This document shows positions 35,294 through 43,780 of a stretch of 64,000 nt of DNA, one piece after another (the stretch's first letter is position 1; every line of letters starts with the position of its first letter). This DNA is from Tepidamorphaceae bacterium (GTDB lineage Bacteria; Pseudomonadota; Alphaproteobacteria; Rhizobiales; Tepidamorphaceae), in NCBI GenBank assembly GCA_028279445.1, contig JANQNT010000004.1, positions 1 to 64,000 of the forward strand, written 5' to 3'. The position numbers were made by a program, and so were the translations under genes. The notes below the pieces were generated by a model. That model was not told the origin of the DNA, did no database searches, and saw only the letters and a list, made by a program, of their open reading frames with translations.

Positions 35294-35971
35294 TCAGTCC
35301 TTCAGCGCGTCTTTGTTCTCGGCGACGAGCTCTTCTGCCTCGTGGCCGGCAATGATCAGCTCGCGCTCGCCGCGCACCATGGCGACGATCGCTTCAACGC
35401 TGCGGAAGACGACGAAGGAAAGTCCGATCGGCAGCACCACATAGGCGACCCAGCGCTGCACCCGCTCGGGCAGGCCGAGCGCCTGCAGGAAGCCGGGATA
35501 ACGCATGTCCTCCATGCCGATGCCGAGCTTGAACATGCGCGACCAGTAGTCGATGGCGCCGCCCTTGGTCTGGGCGCCGAACGCTTTCAGCCAGTCGGCG
35601 TTGAGCAGGATCAGCCCATAGAGCAGGCAGCACACCGCGCCGAACACGGCGACGACGCGGAACATCTTCGGCGGCATCAGCCGGATGAACGCATCGACCC
35701 CCAGGTGCATGCCCATCTTGATGCCGTAGCTCATGCCGAACAGGATCAGCCAGGCGAACAGCACGGTGGTCAGCTCAAGTGCCCCGGTGATCCCCGTGTT
35801 GAAGCCGTAGCGCAGCACCACCTGGACGAAGGAGATGACGGTGATCGCCGCCAACAGCCCGGCGATGGTGTTTTCCTCGATCGCCGTGACCATGCCGGGA
35901 CGCACGCGTTCCAGCAGGAAGATCGCAGCAATCAGCGCGACCATGATGATGGTGAGTGTGAGGCCGATCAT
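35294..35971 (-). CDS. dctQ: C4-dicarboxylate TRAP transporter small permease
   Basis: Four-to-five-helix membrane subunit, 225 aa, linking receptor and large permease. It contains ENTIAGLLAAITVISFVQVVLR and the conserved GMHLGVDAFIRLMPPK loop. It sits between dctP (168-bp gap with a RIME-like repeat) and dctM. The repeat in the gap could attenuate or stabilise the operon transcript so that receptor is made in excess. Confidence 0.88.
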   Translation of the reverse strand: MIGLTLTIIMVALIAAIFLLERVRPGMVTAIEENTIAGLLAAITVISFVQVVLRYGFNTGITGALELTTVLFAWLILFGMSYGIKMGMHLGVDAFIRLMPPKMFRVVAVFGAVCCLLYGLILLNADWLKAFGAQTKGGAIDYWSRMFKLGIGMEDMRYPGFLQALGLPERVQRWVAYVVLPIGLSFVVFRSVEAIVAMVRGERELIIAGHEAEELVAENKDALKD

Positions 35972-36034
35972 GGCTACCCCCGTACTGACATTTCCCCCGC
36001 GCAGCGCACGTCTTCATTGAGTCGCGCGCTGTTT

Positions 36035-36118
36035 GCGCTGCCGGCTCGAGCGGGATCGGGAAAAGTGGAAACCGGTTTTCCGTCCGATCCCGATCCAACT
36101 CAAAAGAGCCGGCAGCGC
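36035..36118. repeat. RIME-like nested palindrome, copy 3 (inverted orientation)
   Basis: The outer 13-bp perfect arms GCGCTGCCGGCTC (36035-36047) and GAGCCGGCAGCGC (36106-36118) enclose the inner CGGGATCGG (36051-36059)/CCGATCCCG (36084-36092). The shared core GGAAACCGGTTTTCC lies in the middle. It lies within the dctPQM operon between dctP and dctQ. Confidence 0.75.
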
Positions 36119-36139
36119 GTATCGTTCAGGCGTTCGTGG

Positions 36140-37138
36140 TCAGCTCGCGTTGGCCGCGACAGCCGCGTCGATGACGTCCTGGCCGATATCGTCGGCGAAC
36201 TGGTCCCACACCGGCTTCATGATGCCGACCCACTCGGCGCGCTGCTCAGGGCTGAGTTCGCGAATGGTGCCGCCGGCATCGACGATGCCCTGACGCGCCT
36301 GCGCGTTGACCGCGTTGGCGTTGGCGTTGGCCTTGTCGATCTCCTCGGTGAAGATCGTCAGAAACTGCTCACGCACCGCCGGATCGAGCCCGTCGAGCCA
36401 CTCCGTCGAGGTCACCGCCAGATAGGTCAGGAACTGGTGATTGGTCTCCGTTACGCCGTCCTGCACCTCGAAGAACTTCTGCTTGTAGATGTTCGACCAG
36501 GTGTTCTCCTGCCCGTCGACAACGCCGGTCTGCAGCGCGCCGTAGACTTCCTTGAAGGCGAGCTTCTGGGCCGAGCCGCCGAGCGCCTCGATCATCGCCA
36601 CGGCGACGTCGGAGGTCTGCACCCGGAACTTCAGGCCGGAGGCATCGCCAGGCACCATCAGCGGCTTGCTGGCGGAAAAGTGCTTCAGGCCGTTGTAGAT
36701 GTAGGCAAGCCCGGCAAAGCCCTTGTCCTCGATGGCCCGCAGCAGTTCCTGGCCCTTCTCGCCCTTGGTGAAGCGATCGACCGCCTCCACCGAGCCGAAC
36801 AGGAACGGCAGGTCGAAGACGCGGTACTTCTTGGTGTAGGATTCAAACTTCGACAGCGACGGCGCCGCGATCTGCACGTCACCGAGCAACAGCGCTTCCA
36901 TCACCTTGTTGTCGTCGAACAGCGTCGACTGCGCGAACACCTCCATGCAGGCGGTGCCGTTCATCTCTTCATTGATGCGTTCGGCGACGGCGGTGGCCGC
37001 ATTGCCCTTGGGGTGGCCGGTGGCCGCGACAACGTGGCTGAACTTGATGACGATCTCGCCGTCGTCGCACGCGGCCATGGCCGACGATGCCGACAGCGTC
37101 AGAGCGGCAGCCGCGATGGCGCCAAGAATGCGTTTCAT
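36140..37138 (-). CDS. dctP: C4-dicarboxylate TRAP substrate-binding protein
   Basis: Periplasmic receptor for succinate, fumarate or malate. A Sec signal peptide of about 22 residues (MKRILGAIAAAALTL to SSAMA) precedes IVIKFSHVVAATGHPKG, the hallmark DctP N terminus. The ligand Arg region LKFRVQTSDV and GVVDGQENTWSNIY are present. GGGAGGAACCTGCAAA precedes ATG 37138. A sigma-54 promoter about 70 bp upstream and the adjacent dctB-dctD genes indicate induction by external C4-dicarboxylates. Confidence 0.93.
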   Translation of the reverse strand: MKRILGAIAAAALTLSASSAMAACDDGEIVIKFSHVVAATGHPKGNAATAVAERINEEMNGTACMEVFAQSTLFDDNKVMEALLLGDVQIAAPSLSKFESYTKKYRVFDLPFLFGSVEAVDRFTKGEKGQELLRAIEDKGFAGLAYIYNGLKHFSASKPLMVPGDASGLKFRVQTSDVAVAMIEALGGSAQKLAFKEVYGALQTGVVDGQENTWSNIYKQKFFEVQDGVTETNHQFLTYLAVTSTEWLDGLDPAVREQFLTIFTEEIDKANANANAVNAQARQGIVDAGGTIRELSPEQRAEWVGIMKPVWDQFADDIGQDVIDAAVAANAS

Positions 37139-37207
37139 TTTGCAGGTTCCTCCCAATGACTACGCTGACCGGCACGCACACCCCCGCGGCCGGCTCGCCA
37201 AGAGCCT

Positions 37208-37223
37208 AGCAGGCGGCGTGCCA
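37208..37223 (-). promoter_or_regulatory. Sigma-54 promoter of dctPQM
   Basis: On the minus strand TGGCACGCCGCCTGCT matches the -24/-12 consensus TGGCACG-N4-TTGCA at all invariant positions (GG and GC ten bases apart), with the first T of TTGCA replaced by C. Transcription would begin near 37197, about 58 bases before dctP. DctD, encoded just upstream, is the expected activator. Confidence 0.75.
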
Positions 37224-37297
37224 GTCCCGACAAGCTGGCCAAAAGGCGTATGTTTACAAAGTGTTAAGAATTTCCCCGCGCACCGCACGAGCGGCAT

Positions 37298-37317
37298 ATG
37301 GGTGGATTCCCACCCAT
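37298..37317. promoter_or_regulatory. Palindrome upstream of dctP, candidate DctD enhancer site
   Basis: ATGGGTGG-ATTC-CCACCCAT is a perfect inverted repeat centred about 110 bp upstream of the inferred dctP transcription start. This is a usual distance for a sigma-54 activator site. Its sequence differs from the published rhizobial DctD sites as I remember them. Confidence 0.5.
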
Positions 37318-37333
37318 CATACGACAGCGCGTG

Positions 37334-38695
37334 TTACGAGGCCGACCCATCCGCGGCGTCATCGCCATGCAGGCCGTGGCGGCGGATCTTCTCGTACAGC
37401 GTCTTGCGCGAGATGCCGAGCGCCTCGTATGTGGGCTTGAGCCGGCCGCCATTGGCGGCCAGCGTCTGAGCAATCACCGAACGCTCGAAGGCGGCGACCG
37501 TATCGGCCAGCCCGCCATCCGATGCCGCCACCTCCGCGGCCCCGTCTCCCGCCAGCGTCTCCTGATCGACCACCCCGAGCACCAGCCGGTCGGCCATGTT
37601 GCGCAACTGGCGCACATTGCCGGGCCACTCGCGCGAGGAAAGCGCGGCGAGCGCCTGCGGCGTCAGCTCCGGCATGTCGCGGTGATAGCGCGCCCGCGCC
37701 TTGCGCATCAGGTGGTGCAGCAGCAGCGCGATATCGTCGCGGCGCTGCGACAGCGGCGGCACCGCGATGGTCACCACATTGAGCCGGTAGTACAGGTCTT
37801 CCCGGAAACCGCCGCTGCATGCCAGCTCCGCCAGGTCGGATTTCGAGGCGGCCAGAAAGCGCACATCGAGCCGCACCGTCCGGTTGGAGCCGAGCCGCTC
37901 CAGCGAGCGCATCTCGATGACCCGCAGCAGCTTGGCCTGCAGGTCGATGGGCATGGACTCGATCTCGTCGAGGAAGACAGTCCCGCCGTCCGCGTGCTCC
38001 AGCTTGCCGACCCGCGTATCGCGGGCGCCGGTGAAGGCGCCGGCCTCGTGGCCGAACAGCTCCGACTCGATGATCTCGGCGGGCAGCGCGGCGCAATTGA
38101 TGGCGACGAACGGCGCCTCGGCGCGCGGACCGGTATCGTGCAGCGCCCGCGCCACCACGTCCTTGCCGGTTCCGGTCTCGCCGAGGATCAGCACATCCGC
38201 ATCGGTCGCCGCGATCATCGCCACCTGCTTGCGCAAGGTGACGGCGACCGGCGAGCGCCCGACGATGCGTTCTTCCAGACCGCTGACACCGGAGAGCTGC
38301 TCGCGCAGCGCACGGTTCTCCAGCACCAGGCGGCGCCGGTCGATGGCGCGGGTGACGATCGCTTCCAGCTCGGCATTCGGAAACGGCTTCTCGACGAAGT
38401 CGTAAGCACCCGACTTCATCGACTCCACCGCAAGCGACACATCGCCATGGCCGGTGATCAGCACCACCGGCAGGGCCGGATCGATCTCCAGCACCTGGCG
38501 CATCAGCGCCAGGCCATCCTCGCCGGGCAGCCTTATGTCGGTGACCAGCACGCCGTGGAAATCCGCCGAGACGTGTTCGGCGACATCGTCCCCCGACCCG
38601 AAGGGCACGACATTGAAGCCGGCAAGCTCCAGCCCCTGCTTGAGCGTCAGCCGCAGGTCATCGTCGTCATCAACCAGCAGGACGGTCGGCGTCAT
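37334..38695 (-). CDS. dctD: C4-dicarboxylate response regulator, sigma-54 activator
   Basis: NtrC-type activator. The receiver domain (about 1-120) has acidic residues in VLLVDDDDD and the phospho-acceptor Asp in VLVTDIRLPG. The AAA+ domain has Walker A GETGTGKD, the sigma-54 contact loop GAFTGA and GGTVFLDEI. The C-terminal Fis-type helix-turn-helix ends near ALGISRKTLYEKI. Start ATG 38695 (MTPTVLLVDDD) overlaps the 3' end of dctB by 26 bp. ATGs at 38704 and 38707 are alternatives. It should activate the dctPQM sigma-54 promoter. Confidence 0.92.
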   Translation of the reverse strand: MTPTVLLVDDDDDLRLTLKQGLELAGFNVVPFGSGDDVAEHVSADFHGVLVTDIRLPGEDGLALMRQVLEIDPALPVVLITGHGDVSLAVESMKSGAYDFVEKPFPNAELEAIVTRAIDRRRLVLENRALREQLSGVSGLEERIVGRSPVAVTLRKQVAMIAATDADVLILGETGTGKDVVARALHDTGPRAEAPFVAINCAALPAEIIESELFGHEAGAFTGARDTRVGKLEHADGGTVFLDEIESMPIDLQAKLLRVIEMRSLERLGSNRTVRLDVRFLAASKSDLAELACSGGFREDLYYRLNVVTIAVPPLSQRRDDIALLLHHLMRKARARYHRDMPELTPQALAALSSREWPGNVRQLRNMADRLVLGVVDQETLAGDGAAEVAASDGGLADTVAAFERSVIAQTLAANGGRLKPTYEALGISRKTLYEKIRRHGLHGDDAADGSAS

Positions 38696-40481
38696 TGTCT
38701 GCATCATCCGTTTCTTCGCCGTTCGCCAGCGGCAGGCGCACGCGGAAGACCGCGCCGCCGCCCATCGTGCTGTCGACGGCGATGTCGCCGGCAAAATCCT
38801 TGACGATGTTGTAGGCGATCGACAAGCCGAGCCCCAGCCCCTCGCCATGCGCCTTTGTGGTGACGAAGGGGTCGAACACCGCCTCCTTCGGCGACAGCGC
38901 GACGCCGGCGCCGTTGTCGACGACAGTGATCACGGCTTGGCCGTTCTCCTCGCCGACATCGACGGCGACTTCGCCGCCTCCATCCGCATGGCGTTCCCGC
39001 GCGGCATCGATGGCATTGCCGATCAGGTTGACAAGGACCTGCTCCATGCGCACCGAGCCGGCGAGCGCCGTGACACCGTTGCCGCGCACGCGCACCTCGA
39101 CGCCGGCCGCGCGGCGCTTGGGCTGCAGCACCGACATCGACGCATCGGCCGCCGCGCGCAGATCGACCGGGCGCAGCTTGGTGCCCGGCTTGCGGGCGAA
39201 GGTCTTCAGAGCGCGCGACGTTTCTCCCAGCCGGTCAACCAGCCCGCGCAGCCGGTCGAGATTGTCCAGCGCCTGCTCCGGCGTGCCGCGCCTGATCAGC
39301 GTCTCGGCGTTGTCGGCATTGGAGAGCATGGCCGCCAGCGGCTGGTTGTACTCGTGCGCCAGGGACGCGGACATCTGGCCAAGCGCGGCGAGCTTGGTTG
39401 CCTGCAGCAGTTCGTTGCGCGCCTGGCGCAGATCGCGGGTGCGTGCCTCGACGCGCCTTTCCAGCCGCAACGCATTGGCCCGTTCGTTGCGCAGCTTCGC
39501 GGCGATGGCCCGGCGGCGCTGCAGCAGCGCCATCATGGCGATGGCGATCAGCGCGGCGGCGGCTCCCGCAAAGCCCGCCGCCAGCTCAGCGCGGCGGTGC
39601 AACGGCGCCAGCTCCACCAGATCGATCATCGTCCAGTCGAAGATCGGCATGGCATGGCGCACCAGGATGTAGCGACCGGACAGCTCCTCGTCGTCGATCT
39701 CCGCCGGGCCGTCCGGGCCGGCCGCGATGCGCAGCACGGGCGCATCCGGGCGATGCCGTTGGGCCGGGCCTTCGGCGAGCGAACGCAAACGCAGGCCGAC
39801 CCGGTTGGACATCACCACCAGCCCCTCCGCGTCATGCGCCAACAGCGTGTCGGCAACGAAGGTCCAGGGCCGCTCGATGCGTTCCAGATCCACGGCGACG
39901 CTGATGACGCCGGCAACGTCACCGCGCGAGCGCACCGGGGCGGAGAACACGTACAGCCGCGTGTCGTCGGCGGTGACCATGGTCTGGCGACCGAGCCTGC
40001 CGCCCAGCGCGGCCTTGAAGTGGGGCTCGTCCGCGATCACCGCGCCGACCGAAAGTCCGCGCAGCTCGGGCCGGCTCGTGGCGAAAACATTGCCCTCCGC
40101 GGTGCTGAAGGAGATCGCATGCGCACCGGTCAGCGCAGCCTGGGCGGCCAGCAACTCGCCCGAAGCGCGCGCCCACCAGACCTGGGTGACCGCGCCATCG
40201 GGATCGGACGCATCGGCGCGCAGGAACATGGCGCGCACATCGGCGCGCCGCGCGATCAGCGCCGGCAGCACGCGGTACTTGTCCAGCGCGCCTTCGGCGG
40301 ATTCCGCGTGGAAGTCGAGCACCGCCATGCTGCGCTCGGTGGCGTCGCCGATCAGGTAGTCCTTGGTGTAGGCCCAGGTGGCCAGGGCGACGAGAAGACA
40401 GACGGCCAGCAGGCCTGCGGCAATCAACCGGAACCGTCGAGGCGACAGTGGTTTGTCCGGCACGGGCGCAGCACTACGCAT
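38670..40481 (-). CDS. dctB: C4-dicarboxylate sensor histidine kinase
   Basis: Membrane kinase partner of DctD. It has a first membrane helix at about 18-38, a periplasmic double-PAS/Cache-type sensor of about 250 residues, a second helix near residue 300 (ELAAGFAGAAAALIAIAMMAL), and a coiled coil. The phospho-acceptor His is in SASLAHEYNQPLAAML, and the catalytic ATP domain has IGNAIDAARE, DNGAGV and GLGLGLSIAYNI. ATG 40481 places the helix properly. dctB and dctD overlap, so they are co-transcribed. Confidence 0.9.
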   Translation of the reverse strand: MRSAAPVPDKPLSPRRFRLIAAGLLAVCLLVALATWAYTKDYLIGDATERSMAVLDFHAESAEGALDKYRVLPALIARRADVRAMFLRADASDPDGAVTQVWWARASGELLAAQAALTGAHAISFSTAEGNVFATSRPELRGLSVGAVIADEPHFKAALGGRLGRQTMVTADDTRLYVFSAPVRSRGDVAGVISVAVDLERIERPWTFVADTLLAHDAEGLVVMSNRVGLRLRSLAEGPAQRHRPDAPVLRIAAGPDGPAEIDDEELSGRYILVRHAMPIFDWTMIDLVELAPLHRRAELAAGFAGAAAALIAIAMMALLQRRRAIAAKLRNERANALRLERRVEARTRDLRQARNELLQATKLAALGQMSASLAHEYNQPLAAMLSNADNAETLIRRGTPEQALDNLDRLRGLVDRLGETSRALKTFARKPGTKLRPVDLRAAADASMSVLQPKRRAAGVEVRVRGNGVTALAGSVRMEQVLVNLIGNAIDAARERHADGGGEVAVDVGEENGQAVITVVDNGAGVALSPKEAVFDPFVTTKAHGEGLGLGLSIAYNIVKDFAGDIAVDSTMGGGAVFRVRLPLANGEETDDADNDADRPAG

Positions 40482-40491
40482 GACCAGCCGT

Positions 40492-41040
40492 TCAGGTCTC
40501 CGCCGGCTGGTGCGCGCGCGCCGAGGACGAGGCTTGCGGCGCGTCGGGCTCAAGGCCGCGGAACGCACCACCGAAGAACACCAGCGGCTGCCGGGCTTCG
40601 TCCAGAACCGTCAGCGCGCTCACCCGGATCAGGTGTATCTCGTGATCGCCGCCGTCGATGAGCCGCTCGCGGGTTCCCTCAAGCGTCGCCAGCGCACCGG
40701 GGATCAGCGGCACGCCGGTCTCGCCATGCACTGGCGCGGTATCGCCCCACTTGTCCGCGAACGGTTCGGCGAAACGCAGTGCCAGGTCCGCCTGGTCCTC
40801 GGCAAGAATGCTGATGCCGTAGCGTTTGGCGTCATGCCAAAGCTCAAAGCCGTTCGCATCCCGCAACACACAGAACAGGATCAGCGGCGGCCGCAGCGAC
40901 ACCGAGGTCAGCGAATTGGCCGTCATGGCGACACGCGCCGCCGCGCCGTCGTCACCGCTCTCAGCGGTGATAACCGCGACGCCCGTGGCGAAACGGCCCA
41001 TCACGTGGCGGAACGCCAGACTGTCAAACTCGGTCACCAT
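40492..41040 (-). CDS. Flavin reductase family protein (HpaC-like)
   Basis: FMN-binding split-barrel protein of 182 aa that reduces free flavin with NAD(P)H, usually for a two-component monooxygenase. Signatures are FRHVMGRFATGVAVITAE and AMTANSLTSVSLRPPLILFCV. It starts at ATG 41040, 40 bp after the SDR gene on the same strand. No monooxygenase gene is nearby, so the partner is unknown. The C-terminal ~25 residues are low-complexity. Confidence 0.85.
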   Translation of the reverse strand: MVTEFDSLAFRHVMGRFATGVAVITAESGDDGAAARVAMTANSLTSVSLRPPLILFCVLRDANGFELWHDAKRYGISILAEDQADLALRFAEPFADKWGDTAPVHGETGVPLIPGALATLEGTRERLIDGGDHEIHLIRVSALTVLDEARQPLVFFGGAFRGLEPDAPQASSSARAHQPAET

Positions 41041-41080
41041 GTCTGCCTGCAAACTCCGATCACTGACCCGGCACTGCGGA

Positions 41081-41854
41081 TCAAACACACCGTCCGCCGT
41101 CGACTTCCAGCACCACGCCGGTGAGGAATGCCGCTTCGTCGCTGGCGAGATAGACCGCCGCACCGGCGATGTCGGCTGGCTTCGACAACCGGCCCATGGG
41201 GATGGTGGCGATGAACTTTTTCCGGTTCTCGGGCGTGTCCGGCATGCCGATGAAGGTCTCCAGCAAGGCCGTCTCGCCCAGCACCGGAGCAATGCAATTG
41301 ACCCGGATGTTGTCCGGCGCAAGCTCCACCGCCATGGACTTGGATACGAGATTCACCGCTCCCTTGGATGCGTTGTACCAGGTCAGGCCCGGTCGCGGGC
41401 GGATGCCGGCGGTTGAGCCGACATTGATGATCGAGCCGCCGCCGGCGTGCTTGAGCTCGGGCACCGCGGCCCGCGCCATCAGGTAGATCGCCTTCATATT
41501 GACGGCGAAGACCCGGTCGTAGGTGGCTTCGTCCACCTCCAACATCGGCTGGTTGCGGTGGCTGAACCCGGCATTGTTGACGACGATGTCGAGGCCACCC
41601 AGGGCGGTAACGCTCGCCTTGACGGCCGCATTGACGTCGCCGGCCCGTGACACGTCACAGGTTACCGCGACCGCGGCATCGCCGAGCACGCCCGCCATCT
41701 CCCGCGCGCCGACCTGGTCCAGGTCGACGATGGCAACCCTGGCGCCCTCGCGCACGAAGGCCCCGACGATACCGGCGCCGAAGCCGGACGCACCGCCGGT
41801 CACCAGCGCCCGCTTGCCGGCAAGCCGGCCCTTGCCTGTCGGCGCCTTAGCCAT
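41081..41854 (-). CDS. Short-chain dehydrogenase/reductase (SDR)
   Basis: NAD(P)-dependent oxidoreductase of 257 aa. The cofactor motif is TGGASGFGAG (about 19-28), NNAG is at VVNNAGFSH, and the catalytic Ser and Tyr-x-x-x-Lys appear in INVGSTAGIRPRPGLTWYNASKG. An Asp in VAIVDLD after the second strand favours NAD over NADP. It overlaps the aldehyde dehydrogenase stop by eight bases, so alcohol-to-aldehyde-to-acid oxidation of one substrate is a plausible joint role. Confidence 0.88.
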   Translation of the reverse strand: MAKAPTGKGRLAGKRALVTGGASGFGAGIVGAFVREGARVAIVDLDQVGAREMAGVLGDAAVAVTCDVSRAGDVNAAVKASVTALGGLDIVVNNAGFSHRNQPMLEVDEATYDRVFAVNMKAIYLMARAAVPELKHAGGGSIINVGSTAGIRPRPGLTWYNASKGAVNLVSKSMAVELAPDNIRVNCIAPVLGETALLETFIGMPDTPENRKKFIATIPMGRLSKPADIAGAAVYLASDEAAFLTGVVLEVDGGRCV

Positions 41855-43334
41855 GGTTCACCACCACTGTCTTGATCTGGCTGAACTCGTGCAGCGCGGC
41901 AAAGCCCTTTTCGCGGCCGTGCCCGGAACGCCCCACCCCGCCGAAGGGCAGTTCGATGCCGCCGCCCGCGCCATAGCCGTTGATATAGACCTGTCCGCAG
42001 CGCATCGCCCGGGCGATACGCATCTGCCGTGCCCCATCGCGCGTCCAGATGCCGGCGACGAGACCGAACGGCGTGCCGTTGGCAAGCGCGACGGCCTGTG
42101 CTTCATCGGCGAACGGCGTGACGGCGAGTACCGGTCCGAACACTTCCTCATTGGCAAGCTCGCTGGTTGCGGGAACCGGCGCGAACAGCATTGGCGCCAC
42201 GTAGTGGCCGCCGGGAGGCGCATCGTCGGCAACACGGCCCTGCGCCACCAGAGCGATGCCGTCGGCCCTGGCGCGGTCGACGAACGCGGTGACGCGCCGG
42301 ACCTGGTCCGGATTGATCAGCCCGCCCAGGTCTGCGCCTGCGTCATGCGGCGCGGCGACGAGGGCGGAGAACCGTTCGGCGAGCCGCTCGACGACCTGAT
42401 CGGCGATCGGCTCCTCCACCAGCACGCGGCTGCCCGCCGAACAGGTCTGGCCGGCGTTCTGGATGATGGCATTGACGAGGACCGGCAGCGCGGCATCGAG
42501 ATCGGCATCGGCGAACACGATCTGCGGCGACTTGCCGCCAAGCTCCAGCGTGCAGCCGATGTGGTTGATCGCCGCCGCCTGCTGCACCAGCGTTCCCGCG
42601 CCGGGGGAACCGGTGAAGGACACGAAATCGATGCCGGGATGCCCGGCCAGCGCCGCGCCGGCCGCTTCGCCGGTGCCGGTGACGATGTTGATGGCGCCGT
42701 CCGGAAAGCCAACCTCGCCGGCGAGGGTAGCGATGCGCAAGGCGCTCAGGCAGGCGTCCTCGGCCGGCTTGAGCACCGTGGCATTGCCCATGGCAAGCGC
42801 CGCCCCAAGCGAACGGCCGAGTATCTGCGCAGGGTAGTTCCACGGGATGATGTGGCCGGTGACGCCGAGCGGATCGCGCAGGCAGGCGACCGTGTAACCG
42901 CCAAGGAAGGGAAGCGTCTCGCCGTGCACCTTGTCGGCCGCGCCGCCATAGAACTCGAAGTACCGCGCGCATGCGGTGATATCGGCGCGCGCCTGCGCCA
43001 ACGGCTTGCCGGTATCGCGCGCCTCGATGTCCACCAGCCTGTCGAAATCGGCGAGGATCACCGCCGACAGCCTGAGCAGGAGCCGGCCGCGTTCGGTAGC
43101 GGTGAGCGCGCCCCAGGCACCCTCGAAGGCGGCGCGTGCCGCCGCCACGGCAGCATCCACGTCGTCGGCGCCGCCGGCGGCGATCTCGCAAAAGACCGCA
43201 CCGTCCGAGGGGCAGGTCACGGGGATCGTGCCGCCGCCGCAAGCGGTGCGCCAGTCGCCCGCGATGAGGATCGTTTGCGGCAGACAGTCCGGCAGCCCGC
43301 CCGGCGCCGGATCGATCGGTTGAGGCCGATTCAT
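41847..43334 (-). CDS. Aldehyde dehydrogenase family protein
   Basis: NAD(P)-dependent aldehyde oxidation to acid, 495 aa. The catalytic Glu is in TLELGGKSP and the catalytic Cys in NAGQTCSAGSRV. The cofactor region is IIPWNYPAQI and SFTGSPGAGTLV. ATG 43334 has GGAG eight bases upstream. It is the first gene of the operon with the SDR and flavin reductase. The sequence does not fix the substrate; betaine aldehyde-type and gamma-aminobutyraldehyde-type enzymes look similar. Confidence 0.88.
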   Translation of the reverse strand: MNRPQPIDPAPGGLPDCLPQTILIAGDWRTACGGGTIPVTCPSDGAVFCEIAAGGADDVDAAVAAARAAFEGAWGALTATERGRLLLRLSAVILADFDRLVDIEARDTGKPLAQARADITACARYFEFYGGAADKVHGETLPFLGGYTVACLRDPLGVTGHIIPWNYPAQILGRSLGAALAMGNATVLKPAEDACLSALRIATLAGEVGFPDGAINIVTGTGEAAGAALAGHPGIDFVSFTGSPGAGTLVQQAAAINHIGCTLELGGKSPQIVFADADLDAALPVLVNAIIQNAGQTCSAGSRVLVEEPIADQVVERLAERFSALVAAPHDAGADLGGLINPDQVRRVTAFVDRARADGIALVAQGRVADDAPPGGHYVAPMLFAPVPATSELANEEVFGPVLAVTPFADEAQAVALANGTPFGLVAGIWTRDGARQMRIARAMRCGQVYINGYGAGGGIELPFGGVGRSGHGREKGFAALHEFSQIKTVVVNHG

Positions 43335-43392
43335 GTACGCGTCTCCGTTGCAGCCCGGCTGGACAGGGCCAACACGACTGTAAAACGCGAAC

Positions 43393-43704
43393 CTAGAGCA
43401 TGTCTTGCTCTGATTGAATCGTTTGAGCGCCGGAGTTTTTCGTCCCGGCAAGGCGCGTGAAGCAACGCGGTGTCATCACCGTTAGCTTCGCGCAACGCCG
43501 TCCGGGGCGTAAAAGAACAAGCTCAGACGATTGCGAATAGTCGTTTCTCATCAATCGGTTGCAGTGGCCGGCTTGGCGATCTTTTCCGCGCCCACGGCAC
43601 AAAAATCCTCGCCCGATGCGCTGCATCGCGCTGCGGTGTTTGCTTGTGGGGCACGCAAAATCTCATCCATCAAATCGCTCCAATCAGAGCAAAACATGCT
43701 CTAG
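43393..43704. repeat. 312-bp element with 24-bp terminal inverted repeats
   Basis: The left tip 43393-43416 (begins CTAGAGCATGTCTTGCTC) and the right tip 43681-43704 (ends GCAAAACATGCTCTAG) are inverted copies with one mismatch in 24. No protein is encoded. It occupies most of the 446-bp gap between the aldehyde dehydrogenase start and the HTH regulator, and the remainder of that gap shows nothing else. The tip CTAGAGCATGT is shared with the hairpin at 4995-5015. It is MITE-like. Confidence 0.8.
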
Positions 43705-43780
43705 CGCGGCGGGCGCGGCTTGTCTTGCGGTGCGCGGCATGCAGGTGACGCCGGCGGCCATGGCGGTGTAGAAAGCGGCC

